NCBI GenBank assembly: GCA_003344405.1
Contig: NOWV01000084.1
Location: 62,001-126,000, forward strand
Reading direction: 5' to 3'
Origin: Trichoplax sp. H2
Lineage: Eukaryota; Placozoa; Uniplacotomia; Trichoplacea
Length of the DNA stretch: 64,000 bases
Shown here: positions 26,001 through 39,158 of the stretch, in pieces
Layout: the number at the start of each line of letters is the position of its first letter
How positions within the stretch are numbered: the first letter of the stretch is position 1
Translations under genes and position numbers: made by a program
The notes under the pieces: generated by a model
What the model was told of the DNA's origin: nothing
Seen by the model: the letters and a program-made list of their open reading frames with translations, nothing else
The model's database searches: none

Positions 26001-29000
26001 CATTAAATATTACATATATGATTTGAAAATATGTAAGAGATTATAGATAATATTTTATGTTTACATTTGTACGTAATGGCTGTACTAATAAATACTTTTC
26101 TTACTCTAAAAAGTCCTAGCATAAATTTATAGCAACATTACGTACATTTTCCATACGCCTTGAGATTTCTTTTTCGGTGTCGCAGCGATCGCCGACTCTT
26201 TGGTCGCCCTATATTACATAATTTGATACATTCACATGATATTAATTAGTACAAGCAGTAGCACACCCAATGCAACAAGGATGCTATGTTACCGAATCAT
26301 TTCTGTCCAACGTAATATCTCTTGCAATTCAATAACTTTTTCTTTGTATTGGTTACGTTCTGATATAACTCGAGCTATTTCTTCCCGAGTAACGATTTTT
26401 TTCTTCATAGTTGTTACACCAAATTCCTGTTATATTAGAAGTAAAAGACTTATGTATCTGAAAACTACGAGCAATTACTTATAGCGTATACAGTAATGCC
26501 TACTTCGAATTCTTCATCAATCTCAAATGTTCCACTACGGACAGATTCCTCCTTAATTCTATAAAATAGCAAATAGTATTCAATATCAAAGGTATAAAAA
26601 ACCTCACAATTTACTAATATAGTTCCTAGACCATATAATATCACGTGAAAGTGTCATCTTGGCTCCTTCATTGCAGGTAATCAAAGGGCATTTACTGTAC
26701 CTTCGTAATTCTTGTTTCATTTCGTTAATCCTTACAGAGAGTTTAGACTTGGTAGCACTAACACGCTGCATATCTTCCTGTAACTGTTCCTTTTCGCTAA
26801 ATTCCATTCAATAGAAATAATCTTAGCATCTTGATCAATATATACATATCGTTTCAAGCTAAGAAAATCTTATAGACTTGCCTTTGCAATTCTTTAACCC
26901 GAGAGGATAAATCATCCTTACTAGCCTGTAAATCATGCTTTTCTTCTACTAGACTCCTATTCTCTACTACTAAATGTTCAATTTGATTACGCAAGCCTAT
27001 TATTGCAAAAATATACAAAATCAATTAAGCCATAAACGTGCAATTAGCATCATAACAGAAATGATAAAAATTTAAAATTTCAATGCATTTACAACTAAAT
27101 AAACTACTGCTTCATGATGTAATTCCAATAATTAGACAGCACATACTATTGGGAAGAGAATCCTTTTTAACACTTCCTAGGCTTATCGATTGTTTTATAC
27201 CACCATCAGAAAGCACAATTGAATCTGTATTATTATCGGAGTGGCTGTCCGAAATTTCAGAATCATTATCGATATCAACTGTCATAGACTTTCGAGGTAC
27301 ATCAAGCAGGTTGGGTCGCCTGCCAACTCCTTTGTGAGGTGTGCGATTATTGGATCTCGCCCTTCGTCGTATTGGTTCAACATTAATTTCTAATTCATAA
27401 GAGACAACCAAGTCCCTGTCAGAAGGATCATTACTACTTAAATTGCCATCATTTTCTGCATCATTTGCGCTAGCATCTTGTGTCTGTTGAGAGTTAGCTA
27501 AATCACTAATATTAGCCTCGCTAGTGAATTATAGAATAGGAAAAAATTATGCAAATTAATCGCGCGTAGAGTATTGCCAATGATAAATATTAACAACTAA
27601 CTTAACACACCTTTGTTCGTTTTCGGTTTCCTTATCATTATCTCCCTCCTGCTCTTCTTCATCATCTTCAGAGATATCGCTTTGCCGTCGCCGTTGGTGT
27701 TGCGCCAATTCATCAGCTAAGGATACATCATTGATGGGCGATTGTGGTAGATCTCGCGGGCTTTGAGAGCTCGTATCTTCATCAACGCTCAATTGTCTTG
27801 AATTTTGAGATGAAATATCCGGGACAACTATTTGACTATCGTCATGTTCAGTTTCTTGGTCCAAATCAGAAAAATCATCGTACTCTTCATCAGAATTTCC
27901 TTTCTGTGGAGTTGCAACTAAACTACTTTGATTTGGTTTATCAGAGCCAAGTGATTTTACTGAAGGCGGCGGTGATGTTGACCGCATTGGTGACGGACTT
28001 CCACTTGCTCTATCTAATGAATGGACTCTCGGCCTATCAAGCAAATATAAGAATGTCTAGACTAAGTACACTTACATCATTAAGTTGATTTCGTAAGTAA
28101 TTAATCCATAGATTTTTTTATGTCATGTTAGACAACATTAAATACGATATAAAAATGTAGACTTCCCATCGATAATACTACGTTAATTGATATTACTGAT
28201 GTATTAACTTTCTATTTTTTTCACTGTATCCCTTCGGCAGAAAGCTTACAGTTGCCTATCAATTCCTACTAATCTTATAGTCGATAGCATCAGAAAATTA
28301 AATATAGAATAAACTGCTTAACTCACCTATTACTAGCTCCAGTTTTGCGGGTTTTTCCCAGGAAGTCATGTACGAGCTATTTATACGAGTTATATAACGA
28401 TCTCAAGTTATGTAATATGTTACGGTTACCTTAGTAGCTGATGCGTAAATTACTATATATTGATTTATAACAAAGGGTACATATATCATGCTTTGTAGTT
28501 AGTGATCTATGTGTTTACTAAGTCATTCCTACATATAATGTAAAGTAAATGTATTACTAGCTAAAATAATATCAACATATTTGAAATTAAAGAGTCTCTA
28601 AATACGTACTCGTATTATTATGGAGCACCTGAATCAGTACGAACTTTAATCTTGACATCAACCAACATATTAAATATAGTTGAAGAAGAAGTACAGTATG
28701 ATTTAAACTTGAGTGTAATACTACACGCTGACTAAACAAGCAAGTCATAACTACATTTCGTTGATAGTTTGTATATAACTTGATGCTGTAGACAAGGATA
28801 TAATTATTGCATACTAAAGATATAATGTAATTAATACACAATTCTTAGGAGATAAAAATTTACTTAAAATTTAACTAATCCCAAAAAACAGCTACTTCAA
28901 TAGAAGTACTGCTTTATAGTATATCGTACTAATAATAGTATTAATAACAGTCGCTATATTAAATTACCCTAAGTAATAGCAAACTACTAAGGCCACGAAG

Positions 29001-31166
29001 ATCTAGGATACTGTACAAACGCTCAAACTATAATTTGATAGTATTGCCGCTAATCTCATCTTTATTTAAAAATTAGGACCTATAACATTCCATTCATTTA
29101 TGAATCGCTGAACGAGAAATAACGTTTTGCTAGCCAAATGCAAACACTTCCGGTGTGACGATAATAAGAAATTTACACTTGGTAGAATATATGGTATAAC
29201 CGAGATAATAGCATAATCAGTTAAACTTACATTGTGTTTCTTCAGAGTTAAATTTTCTTTTCTTAATTCTGATAATCTTTCCTCTAATCGTTCAACTAAA
29301 AAGAATTTTTAAATTTTTATCGAGATAAAATTGCCATTGCAATTTATATTACCTGATATAGGTACAATACATGCATAACTTCAAGTAATACTAGCTTAAA
29401 ACGAACATGGGAACTCTACAAATCTACTTGGCTTTTATATTATCCCCAAAATGGTAACATGAAAATAAATATTTATATTTTTAATACTAATTAATGTTGC
29501 CTGACAGAAGTAACATGGAATCAAGATTTATTTCCTCGTGTTAGTACAACATAATAACTTACAAGACACGCATAACATATAGCGATACTAAATTAATAGT
29601 AACATGGAACAAATTAAAATATTACGACACTTACAAAATCTAAGTAGGTTTTAGTGTAAGTACAAAAGTAATATTAAAGAGATATTTCGATGAGTGAATT
29701 ACCTTGCTGTATTAAAGCTTTGCATTTACCATCCAACTGCCGACTTTGTTTATTATTGCTTTCTAGCTGATTTTCTAACTCTCTTTTATCTTCTTCCAAG
29801 TTATCTTCAACGGCTAAATATTTCTAAAAAAAGAAATGAAATTCATGCTAATCAATACTTACAATCTAATGTAGATCTAAATACGATCCTATCTAAGGTA
29901 TTACTGATCACTTCACTGAAATAATCATAGTATAGGTTATTTTATGGGTATTTAAGATAAAGCATTTAAAGCCATGATGCACGCAAAAGATAATTCGTTT
30001 TAACTCTAGGTGCACAGACGTACGAGATGACATTGTAGATAATATTTACGGTATAACACAGAAAATCTATCTAGTTCCATAAATGCTTCATATACATCAT
30101 GATTACTAAACTTCATTCTAGGAATAAATGATAGCATGGCATCTCTTTTACAGCTAACTAAACTTCAATAAGAACTGCAACTTCGATTCTATTTCGGATG
30201 ATGTTATTATATTCTTATTGTGGTTAAACTTTTGGATATAAAAAGTTCATCCAGAAAAAAAGAGATTTAATATAATTCATTAGTCTGTTAAATTTGATCC
30301 CTGCACTATTGATGTTTAAAGAATGAAAAGATTCTGTAAATAAGTTGAGATGAAAAATCTTAATTTGAAACTATTGTGCATTTATTTACGTTTTTAGACA
30401 ACACTTTTGCAAACTATAAACTCTGTGTAATGACTATTTTTTTTCCATTTTTTAAGTTAAAAACTGATCAGGGTCACGATACAACACTATCGTAAACTAT
30501 GAGATTTTAAGTTCTATTTCCAATATTCGCTCGCTTATACTAAGACTACAGCTCACGTATTTATTTGCCGGTAAATAATAATTGTTATTATCTAATCATC
30601 TACGATAACACTTCCCTTTACGGGTAGGATAACCTTTGTACAATATTGCAGTACTACGCGTAATTTCACACAATGTAATCTAACAATCGCTTTGCATTCA
30701 TTATATCTTCTTGGACAGTGAACTATTATAATTCTTAATGAACTTTTTGACGATGGATTCATATTGTCAAAGTAAAATCAAGAATCTCATAAGAAGTCCT
30801 TTATAAAGCAATCTTTATAGCAAAACAACATTAACTAATTCTAATTAAGGACCATGGCCTTACCTCTTCAGCAATTTTACGGAGTTGTTTTTCACGCTCA
30901 TATTGGGCTAACAATTGCTGTTTATCTTCATCTACTTCTTCCAACTTAATCAAATAATCATGACTTTCACTAAAAGCGTTATCAAGATTCTCTAATACTG
31001 ATACGATCATTGGCGTTAAACGATCAACAGCTTCATTGCCGTATGCGTTGATCAACACTTGTAATTCGTCGAAAAAATTAGTAGCTAAGGCGGCAACCCT
31101 AGGCGATAAGCCTGCACTTCGCGGATCATCGCTAACGTCAGAGCTATATACGGTCTCCGATAGCAT
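23053..31166 (-). CDS. MAPK8IP3/SPAG9-like: JNK-interacting protein 3/4 (Sunday driver/SPAG9) scaffold
   Basis: JIP3/4 proteins link kinesin-1 and dynein to vesicle cargo and scaffold JNK signalling. Start at ATG 31166 (MLSETVYSS); the frame upstream opens only with TTG. Exon 1 (30864-31166) encodes the RH1 domain: [26 protein letters not shown] and [15 protein letters not shown] are near-signature. Exons at 29703-29823 and 29231-29295 are leucine-zipper coiled coil. Exons at 27611-28033 and ~27150-27525 are an acidic Ser-rich linker ([12 protein letters not shown]). Coiled coil follows at ~26880-27000 and 26700-26805. The RH2 domain is at ~26293-26430 ([26 protein letters not shown]), the Rab8/10-GTPase binding helix in JIP3/4. 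The C-terminal two-thirds from ~25900 down is the beta-propeller-like region ([50 protein letters not shown]), ending HLLMWQI. JIP3 and JIP4 cannot be separated, so this may be their single ancestor. One or more linker exons near 28330 are uncertain. Confidence 0.9.
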
Positions 31167-32467
31167 ATCGTCGTCTTCGAAGTAGTTTGATAAGCAATTT
31201 AATGGTAATGATTGATCACTGCCGATGCAAAGAAATCTCAATTAAAGCAATCTTGAATCTTTAAAAATCACTCGATTTGGGTATTGAGCGACCAATAGTC
31301 CAGTTCTTATTTCAGTTGCTTTGTGCTTACTGTTACAATTGGTTATCTTTCCGTAAAAATATTTACTGTTTATAAAAGAATCAGAAAAAAATTTGTATAA
31401 GTTTATGCTTATTTTATCAACAGTGCGTTGTTGTACGTTATTTTATTTCGGATTTTCTGCACCATTGAGAGTGCTCGTTTTAGTTTAGTTGAACATGATG
31501 CAGTATTTTCGTACTAAAATAAGCCTTAAAGAATGTGTAGAATAAGCAAGACATGGAATTAAATACTGTCTGTACCTTAAGCAGTTATTTTAAAAACATC
31601 AGTACAGACCCTGATTACAGATAGAATCCCTTAAGTTGACGGTAAAATCGTCAACATAGTAAAAAGAAAGATATGGCAGATAGCAAGAATGCGATCTAAA
31701 TTGACTCAATAGGGTTCATTGTCGTCTACTGTAGTGTATAGGTAAATGTTGATCGAAGATGATCATGACTATAGGCGATTTATTATAGACAATACTTAAC
31801 AAATATATTTATCTACTTTGTACCAAGATGATGAATTTATAGTATTCATCAATAACATACAGTATATCAATTTTGATATGTAGGAACTACAGTCTACAGT
31901 AGATAACCTTACTTTAGAAGATGACAACAAATCCACTCCAATTATAGTATGACTCGTCGATCTACAACACTGTAGGTAATATATCGTCATTGCATGATCG
32001 CTAGACCAAAGATGATGTATTCTAACGATAAAAATGAAAACGATTGATATTAAGAACGTAGTCAATACGCGTCTAATTCGAGTTTGTTATTGGATAGAAT
32101 TTATTTATGTAGACTTGATGACCAAGTATTCAGTCGATAGCAGTGATAAGGACTATACGATTGTGCTACTGATATCGTCTCTTCATCTACAAAGATATGT
32201 TTGGGTCCATGTTCATATTGTGCAGTCGATAGAAATGTGTGTACTCTTGGAGTAATACAAAAATGTAGAGGAAAAAAATCTGGATCGATAGCGAAATACT
32301 GTAGTATGAGGGTAATATATCAATTGGAGTTTATAAAGGTATGACTGATGGATCATCGTTAATCAAGGTAAAGGCAAGAATAGAAAACATGACGATAATA
32401 TAATGTTGAGAAGGTAAATACAGTTAAAACTCGATGGATACCATCGACATGGATTGTATGTAGAAAT

Positions 32468-32943
32468 GATCGATATACCCGTCGATCTATTCTATCGATT
32501 GGATATTCAACGCCATTATCCTATCCACTACGATTTACTGCTACTAAAGAAAGGACTTTGGTAGAATTGAAGGATAAGACGAAAGCATCGCAACACTGAT
32601 AACATTGACGCATATTAAGATAATTTTAAAAATTGAATGCGATCGCGATAAAATTGTCTAAATCAATTCACCTTGGGCAATACTTGCTAACATGCGATGA
32701 ATGATGATCGATATACGCGTCGATCTATTCTATCGATTGGATATTCAACGCCATTATCCTATCCACTGCGATTTACTGCTAGTAAAGAAAGGACTTTGGT
32801 AGAATTGAAGAATAAGACGAAAGCATCCAACACTGATAACATTGACGTATATTAAGATAATTTTAAAAATTGAATGCGATCGCGATAAAATTGTCTAAAT
32901 CAATTCACCTTGGGCAATACTTGCTAACATGCGATGAATGATG
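32468..32943. repeat. 238-bp tandem duplication
   Basis: The segment beginning GATCGATATAC at 32468 repeats from 32706 with a 238-bp offset, only a few substitutions and a small indel. Both copies include CGTCGATCTATTCTATCG and GAATGCGATCGCGATAAAAT. A recent event in non-coding DNA. Confidence 0.92.
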
Positions 32944-34295
32944 TACGTATGGCTATGAGTATGGCTGTTGTAACATTGAAGTAGTCACTGTAACCAATAG
33001 CATGGTTGTTGCGATGCCAACATGAATGTTGGTTGTTATACTGTATCTTAACAGGATGTGGATTATGGAGTAAGATCGAATGTGGTTGTCCTTGATCATG
33101 GATGGGGATAACATTAGGCATGGATTGAAGCTATTTCTTCAATTGATCGGATAGAGCATATTGTCATCAATTACTCATCTTGTTATGATGCAATCTTATC
33201 CATCATGGAGTGGTCAAGATAGACATCATTAAGCAGGAGCATCTTGCATCGATCGTAGCTAATGATGATGATGATCCATAACACACTCTCCATTGACAGA
33301 CACACACCTACCGTACTATCCTTAGTTTACAAGGTAGACTAGAGCAATGGGTACAAGACTATGATTATGTTACCCAATGTCGAATGATGGGCCAAAAAAG
33401 AAAATCGACTCATCACAACGATTCCATTACGCTCTTTCAGCTGGAATCGATTAGTAATTCTTCCCCACCCGTTTCTGAACGAACTACGATACTTTGAAAA
33501 ACTATTCCACTCAAGAATACACTTGGCCACCGACATATTTCATCTCCTCTACTATCCTTTCCAGTGGATAATATTACCTTGTCCATTCTACAGTAGTTGC
33601 CGATGATCATCCTTTCCCCTTTCAAACGTCAACAACCATCCAAACTAACAAGATCAAATGCTTCATAACCAATATATCAACATCGATACCTGCTGAGCCT
33701 TGGTTGTCGTATTTTTTTTTTCTCCTCTTTTTTCTTCCTTTTCCAAGCGTTGGTCGATGGTAGAATTAATTGGCAGAGAACAGATGCAATCCAACAATTT
33801 GGTGGCAGCTAATTTAGTGGAAAGATGTCACTCTAGTGCCTTTCACCCTCTCCACTGTGTCAATACTGTACAATTGAAAGACAATAATCAGTCTATTATC
33901 CGGTATAGTATCGTTGCAAAGTCGTGAACGCCTACTCCACTCGATACGGTACCCTACCTGGGACACCATGGTCAACTCAACAATACGCTACAGTATGCTT
34001 ATCTGACTGCCCAGTGGAGCATAGTACAACTGGGCTGTCTTTTGTTGCGGGTGACCCTGATTACCCTCAATCATCCTCTGATTGACAGGTTACAGTCCAC
34101 CTGACGATATTCTTCCATTCTAGTACTAATGACACTACTAGAGCTTTCTGCACTTGCGCAAATTTTAAACTGAAACGCTTCAACGTGGTTGGTCCGTTGA
34201 GGCTTCGAGAATGGATCCTTTGCTTCTATCTTACAGTACAGTACTGTACACAGTAGTGAATACTGTAGGACAGTGAAATACTCTACTGTACTGTA

Positions 34296-34818
34296 CTGTA
34301 GTTTCTTGTTGGGCTCAACGACTACGGTTAACCTTCAAAGTGGCCATTGGTAAAATGAGCAATGCGGACTTGGTCAATAGGGTTACTTAGAGGGGCAGCA
34401 GGACACTATTGCAAACACTTTACTCTACTTTCTTATTGGGCTTAACGGCCTCAACGACTACGGTTAACCTTCAAAATGGCCACTGGTAAAATGAGCAATA
34501 TGGACTTGATCAATAGGCTGGCTTAGAGGGGCAGCAGGACACTATTGCAAACACTTTACTCTAGTTTCTTATTGGCCTCAACGACTACCGTTAACCTTCA
34601 AAATGCCCATTGGTAAAATGAGCAATACGGACTTGGTCAATAGGGTAGCTTAAAAAAAATAAATTAGAGGGACAGCAGGACACTATTGCAAACACTCTAC
34701 TATAGTTTCTTATTGGGCTCAACGACTACGGTTAACCTTCAAAATGCCCATTGGCAAAATGAGCAATACGGACTTGGTCAATAGGGTAGCTTTAGAGGAA
34801 CAGCAGGACACTATTGCA
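34296..34818. repeat. 127-141 bp tandem repeat, four units
   Basis: GACTACGGTTAACC or a one-base variant starts at 34320, 34456, 34583 and 34724. Units share CATTGGTAAAATGAGCAATA, GACTTGGTCAATAGGGT and GCAGCAGGACACTATTGCAA. Size differences come from short insertions (an AAAAAAATAAAT tract in unit three). Confidence 0.9.
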
Positions 34819-36127
34819 AACTATAGGTATTCATTGAATGGCTGCAGCAGCCATAAAGTCGCTCGTTTGAAGCTTAACGCACTACTGACTTGAAGTCATT
34901 ACACACTGTTGCAGGCAGCCCACAAATGGACGAAAGCAATAATCAATAATATGAATATTATTTTCTCACGCCTGTATTATGTATTTTTATTCTCAGGAGA
35001 TCTCAACAAGCAGAATAAAAGCTTCAATAATACTCTTTCTCAAATCAATTCCACCGTAGAATCGAGTGGATCCTCTTTTGTTCGATCTGAAAATAAATAA
35101 ATCAATAATCGTCAACGAGTGTGATAGTAAAGCGAGGACTCGTAGCATGAGTAAACAGTGAGTAGGACCATTATCCGTGATCATGGAAGAAAATAATGTC
35201 AAGGAAAATAGTAGAACCACAGAAGATCCTGCCACCTTATAGCATGATTGCGTACACGTATTGGATGAAAATGGATCATTCGCATAACACAAACTACAAC
35301 AGCACAGTAGCATGGAGATGAAGCTTGAATTGCTTATGCACTATCGAATCTAACAATGCTTGATCATTTACTAATCCAAAGACCGCTACGCCTACTATGC
35401 AAATACGCATATTACAGAGTGGAAGATCAATCGAGACTTGGCATCCCATTCTTTCCCCTTAAATTCTTCAACCCTTCTACAAAACTCACAAGGGCTTAAT
35501 CCTACTCTACTGAAGAATCCATACGGACAGTAACGATCCACTGTATTATCGCTATTGTGAACCTTAGATTGGGCCTATCTGCAGGCCAGACTGTAAATAC
35601 AATCGCCCCTCTTTAATGAAAAGATGGCTAAAATCACTCGCTAAAGATATTCGCTTTGAAATGACCCTTTTATAACAGCTTGATTGTATAACAGAATAGA
35701 ATGCATGGCAAATTGTGCACCAATGAAACAATCTCTATTTTGTAATACAGTTGACTTAATTTCACAGACTTGGAAGTAAATACAAGCCATAAAGTAAATA
35801 AAGATGTGTTCGTAATGAACTTCGTCAAGTCTCTCTGAATTCCAAATAAACCCCATCTATTTATGCCTTCAAATACGATAAAACGGCCGATTTTGCTACA
35901 AATAGCCTACAAAACGATACGATTTTAAAATAAACAAATTATTATACAGGTGATCTGCCCAAAATTTGAACAGTGAGCTTTTCAGCGCGTACAGAGATAA
36001 TATGCGTAAACTAGTAAAAAGAGTTCATTCAATTGGATAAATTAAAAGTTACCGTATTCCTAAAATATGGATAACAATTTACTGCTCTATTTATACGCGT
36101 GCTGTATGAGGAGTTTTATCTCCTTTC

Positions 36128-36477
36128 AATCTCATGCGATTTTTCACACCCAATATGCTTAAAGTTGAGAATTAGTCATCAGTAATAAGCAATATAATGC
36201 TTAATACCTTCAGGATAGAGCCGAGGGCTTTAAATTCCTTCACTCAAACTGTCTTACTGCGCTCTCTAGTCTACCGGTTTATGATAACACCTACAGTAAG
36301 CCTCTCAGATGGATAAAAGAAAAAAAAAAAAAATGAATAATCAACTGTCACTTTATGCAATGCGATAATCATAATAGCATCCCGATATCAAGCAGTAAAT
36401 ACACGAGGCTAAAATGCTCGCGAAGGATAAATTGCTTTACGTATGCAATCTACACACGTATAATTATACAATAATTA
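36128..36477. repeat. outer-allele copy of the haplotig's left arm
   Basis: This 350-bp stretch, beginning AATCTCATGCGATTTTTCAC, matches 36612-36960 almost base for base, with single substitutions and a homopolymer difference (A-run versus G5A9). Confidence 0.9.
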
Positions 36478-36591
36478 TACCATAGTATTCGGTTGTTGGA
36501 ACTGAATTAGTTGGTGATATAGCTAATCTCGCCTCTTTAAGTTAGTAAGTGGCGTTCTCCGCAAGGATTGGCGTGTGTAGACTACTTTGTC
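36476..36591. repeat. 116-bp contig end duplicated across the gaps
   Basis: TATACCATAG...TTTGTC up to the first gap is identical by eye to 38013-38128, immediately after the second gap. The two contig ends overlap exactly and should be merged. Confidence 0.92.
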
Positions 36592-36611
36592 NNNNNNNNN
36601 NNNNNNNNNNN
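36592..36611. other. assembly gap (20 N)
   Basis: Twenty undetermined bases. The fixed length, repeated at the second gap, marks a nominal scaffold gap rather than a measured one. Confidence 0.99.
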
Positions 36612-37992
36612 AATCTCATGCGATTTTTCACACCAAATATGCTTAAAGTTGAGAATTAGTCATCAGTAATAAGCAATATAATGCTTAATACCTTCAGGAT
36701 AGAGCCGAGGGCTTTAAATTCCTTCACTCAAACTGTCTTACCGCGCTCTCTAGTCTACCGGTTTATGATAACACCTACAGTAAGCCTCTCAGATGGACAA
36801 AGGGGGAAAAAAAAATGAATAATCAACTGTCACTTTATGCAATGCGATAATCATAATAGCATCCCGATATCAAGCAGTAAATACACGAGGCTAAAATGCT
36901 CGCGAAGGATAAATTGCTTTACGTATGCAATCTACACACATATAATTATACAATAAGGAATGATGCAAATACCGCCAATAAATTCATTAAATCACCCAAT
37001 TGTACTACATACTACAGACGATCTATACGCAATTATGGACATGATATTGAATTACGTTAAAGAAGAATAGCCCAATCAATGCACCTACGCATCTTGAATT
37101 AGCCAGCCCAGAATTATCACCTTAATCATTACGGTCTTGATTCTGAATCACTATTGATAAACTCGCTATAGTGTATTTAAAATGGCAAGGGTAATCAATA
37201 CATTGTACATTGACAAATATTACCCAGCTATAGGATTTTTGTAGCCATCATGCTAAATCATCATTTGTTAATTAAGCTGACTATACTGTACTGTATTCAA
37301 AATGAACAGCACAATGACGTATTTTGTCTAACGATATGGCCATCATATTAAATTGCTGTTGGCAAGCTCCCTATGCGATATTAATTAAAAAATGAATAGC
37401 ACAATCAATGCAATGACGTGGATTAGCTAGCGGTAGAATCATTACGGCTATAACACTGAATCGCTAACAAAAAAAAGAACAGCATATTCATCAACGCAAT
37501 GACTTGTAGTAGCTCGCGGTAGAATTATTGCCATCACACTGAAACACTATCATAAAAAATGAACAGCATAATCAATGCAAGGACGTACATTAGCTAGGGG
37601 TGGAAGTATTATGGCAATCACGGTGAATAGCTATGGATAAGCTTGTGATACTGCATTATTAAAGAGAAAAGCAATGTCATTGCAATTATCATTTTTCTCT
37701 AGAATTACAGCCAATTGCACGGCTATCAACATTATTCTTTCCTATTCGTAAACTGCGCTGACATAGTACTCATCTAATAAATTGGCAATGATAATCACGT
37801 TGCTTCACAAGGCGAATTCTTGATTAGAATCGAGGCAATTTGAGATGGAACAGCTAGTTGAAGGCATTAAGCTAATCTTAAGACAGATTAGAATCATATC
37901 GCCAGTAAGAAAGTACGAGCTTATTAATACTAACTGTAATTGTAGAAATGGCGACGATGCAGTATATCCTTTAAAGCCGACAATTAATTTAC
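36612..37992. other. alternative-haplotype contig inserted between two gaps
   Basis: Left part (36612-36960) matches 36128-36477; right part (~36975-37992) matches ~38143-39158. The contig is therefore the second allele of sequence already present on both sides. At the junction it has a short word (GGAATGATGCAAATAC) where the outer allele has roughly 135 bp. No gene seen; open frames ending in X residues are gap artefacts. Confidence 0.88.
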
Positions 37993-38012
37993 NNNNNNNN
38001 NNNNNNNNNNNN
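37993..38012. other. assembly gap (20 N)
   Basis: Second 20-N nominal gap, closing the haplotig. Confidence 0.99.
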
Positions 38013-38142
38013 TATACCATAGTATTCGGTTGTTGGAACTGAATTAGTTGGTGATATAGCTAATCTCGCCTCTTTAAGTTAGTAAGTGGCGTTCTCCGCA
38101 AGGATTGGCGTGTGTAGACTACTTTGTCACTAGTGGTGTGTG

Positions 38143-39158
38143 ACACGCCAATAAATTCATTAAATCACCCAATTGTACTACATACTACAGACGATCTATA
38201 CGCAATTATGGACATGATATTGAATTACGTTAAAAAAGAATAGCCCAATCAATGCACCTACGCATCTTGAATTAGCCAGCCCAGAATTATCACCTTAATC
38301 ATTACGGTCTTGATTCTGAATCACTATTGATAAACTCGCTATAGTGTATTTAAAATGGCAAGGGTAATCAATACATTGTACATTGACAAATATTACCCAG
38401 CTATAGGATTTTGTAGCCATCATGCTAAATCATCATTTGTTAATTAAGCTGACTATACTGTACTGTATTCAAAATGAACAGCACAATGACGTATTTTATC
38501 TAACGGTATGGCTATCATATTAAATTGCTATTGGCAAGCTCCCTATACAATATTAAAAAATGAATAGCACAATCAATGCAATGACGTGGATTAGCTAGTG
38601 GTAGAATCATTACGGCTATCCCACTGAATCGCTAACAAAAAAAAGAACAGCATATTCATCAACGCAATGACGTGTAGTAGCTCGCGGTAGAATTATTGCC
38701 GTCACACTGAATCACTATCAAAAAAATGAACAACATAATCAATGCAAGGACGTACATTAGCTAGGGGTGGAATTATTATGGCAATCACGTTGAATCGCTA
38801 TGGATAAGCTTGTGATACTGCATTATTAAAGAGAAAAGCAATGTCATTGCGATAATCAACTTTCTCTAGAATTATAGCCATTGCACGGCTATCAACACTA
38901 TTCTTTCCTATTCGTAAACTGCGCTGACATAGTATTCATCCAATAAATTGGCAATGATAATCACATTGCTTCACAAGGCACATTCTTGATTAGAATCGAG
39001 GCAATTTGAGATGGAGCAGCTAGTTGAAGGCATTAAGCTAATCTTAAGACAGATTAGAATCATATCGCCAGTAAGAAAGTACGAGCTTATTAATACTAAC
39101 TGTAATTGTAGAAATGGCGACGATGCAGTATATCCTTTAAAGCCGACAATTAATTTAC
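38143..39158. repeat. outer-allele copy of the haplotig's right arm
   Basis: Begins CCAATAAATTCATTAAATCA and ends TTAATTTAC, as in 36975-37992, with scattered SNPs and small indels (for example CCCTATGCGATATTAATTAA versus CCCTATACAATATTAA). Non-coding as far as I can see. Confidence 0.88.

Larger units (their letters stand above)
31167..36127. other. gene-free 5' flank of the JIP-type gene
   Basis: Divergent intergenic region shared with the F-BAR gene far downstream. No exon chain recognised; open frames on both strands lack conserved composition. It contains a 238-bp duplication and a ~130-bp repeat, listed separately, and runs such as GTACAGTACTGTACACAGTA near 34235. Confidence 0.5.

Noticed and set aside
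31167-31241. upstream extension of the JIP-type N-terminus
   Set aside because: The frame is open but begins with TTG; the first ATG is at 31166 and already precedes the RH1 domain.
34909-35100. possible terminal exon after TTCTCAG (Asn/Ser-rich, ending in a stop at 35098)
   Set aside because: Follows directly on a tandem repeat; no upstream exon or known family could be linked.
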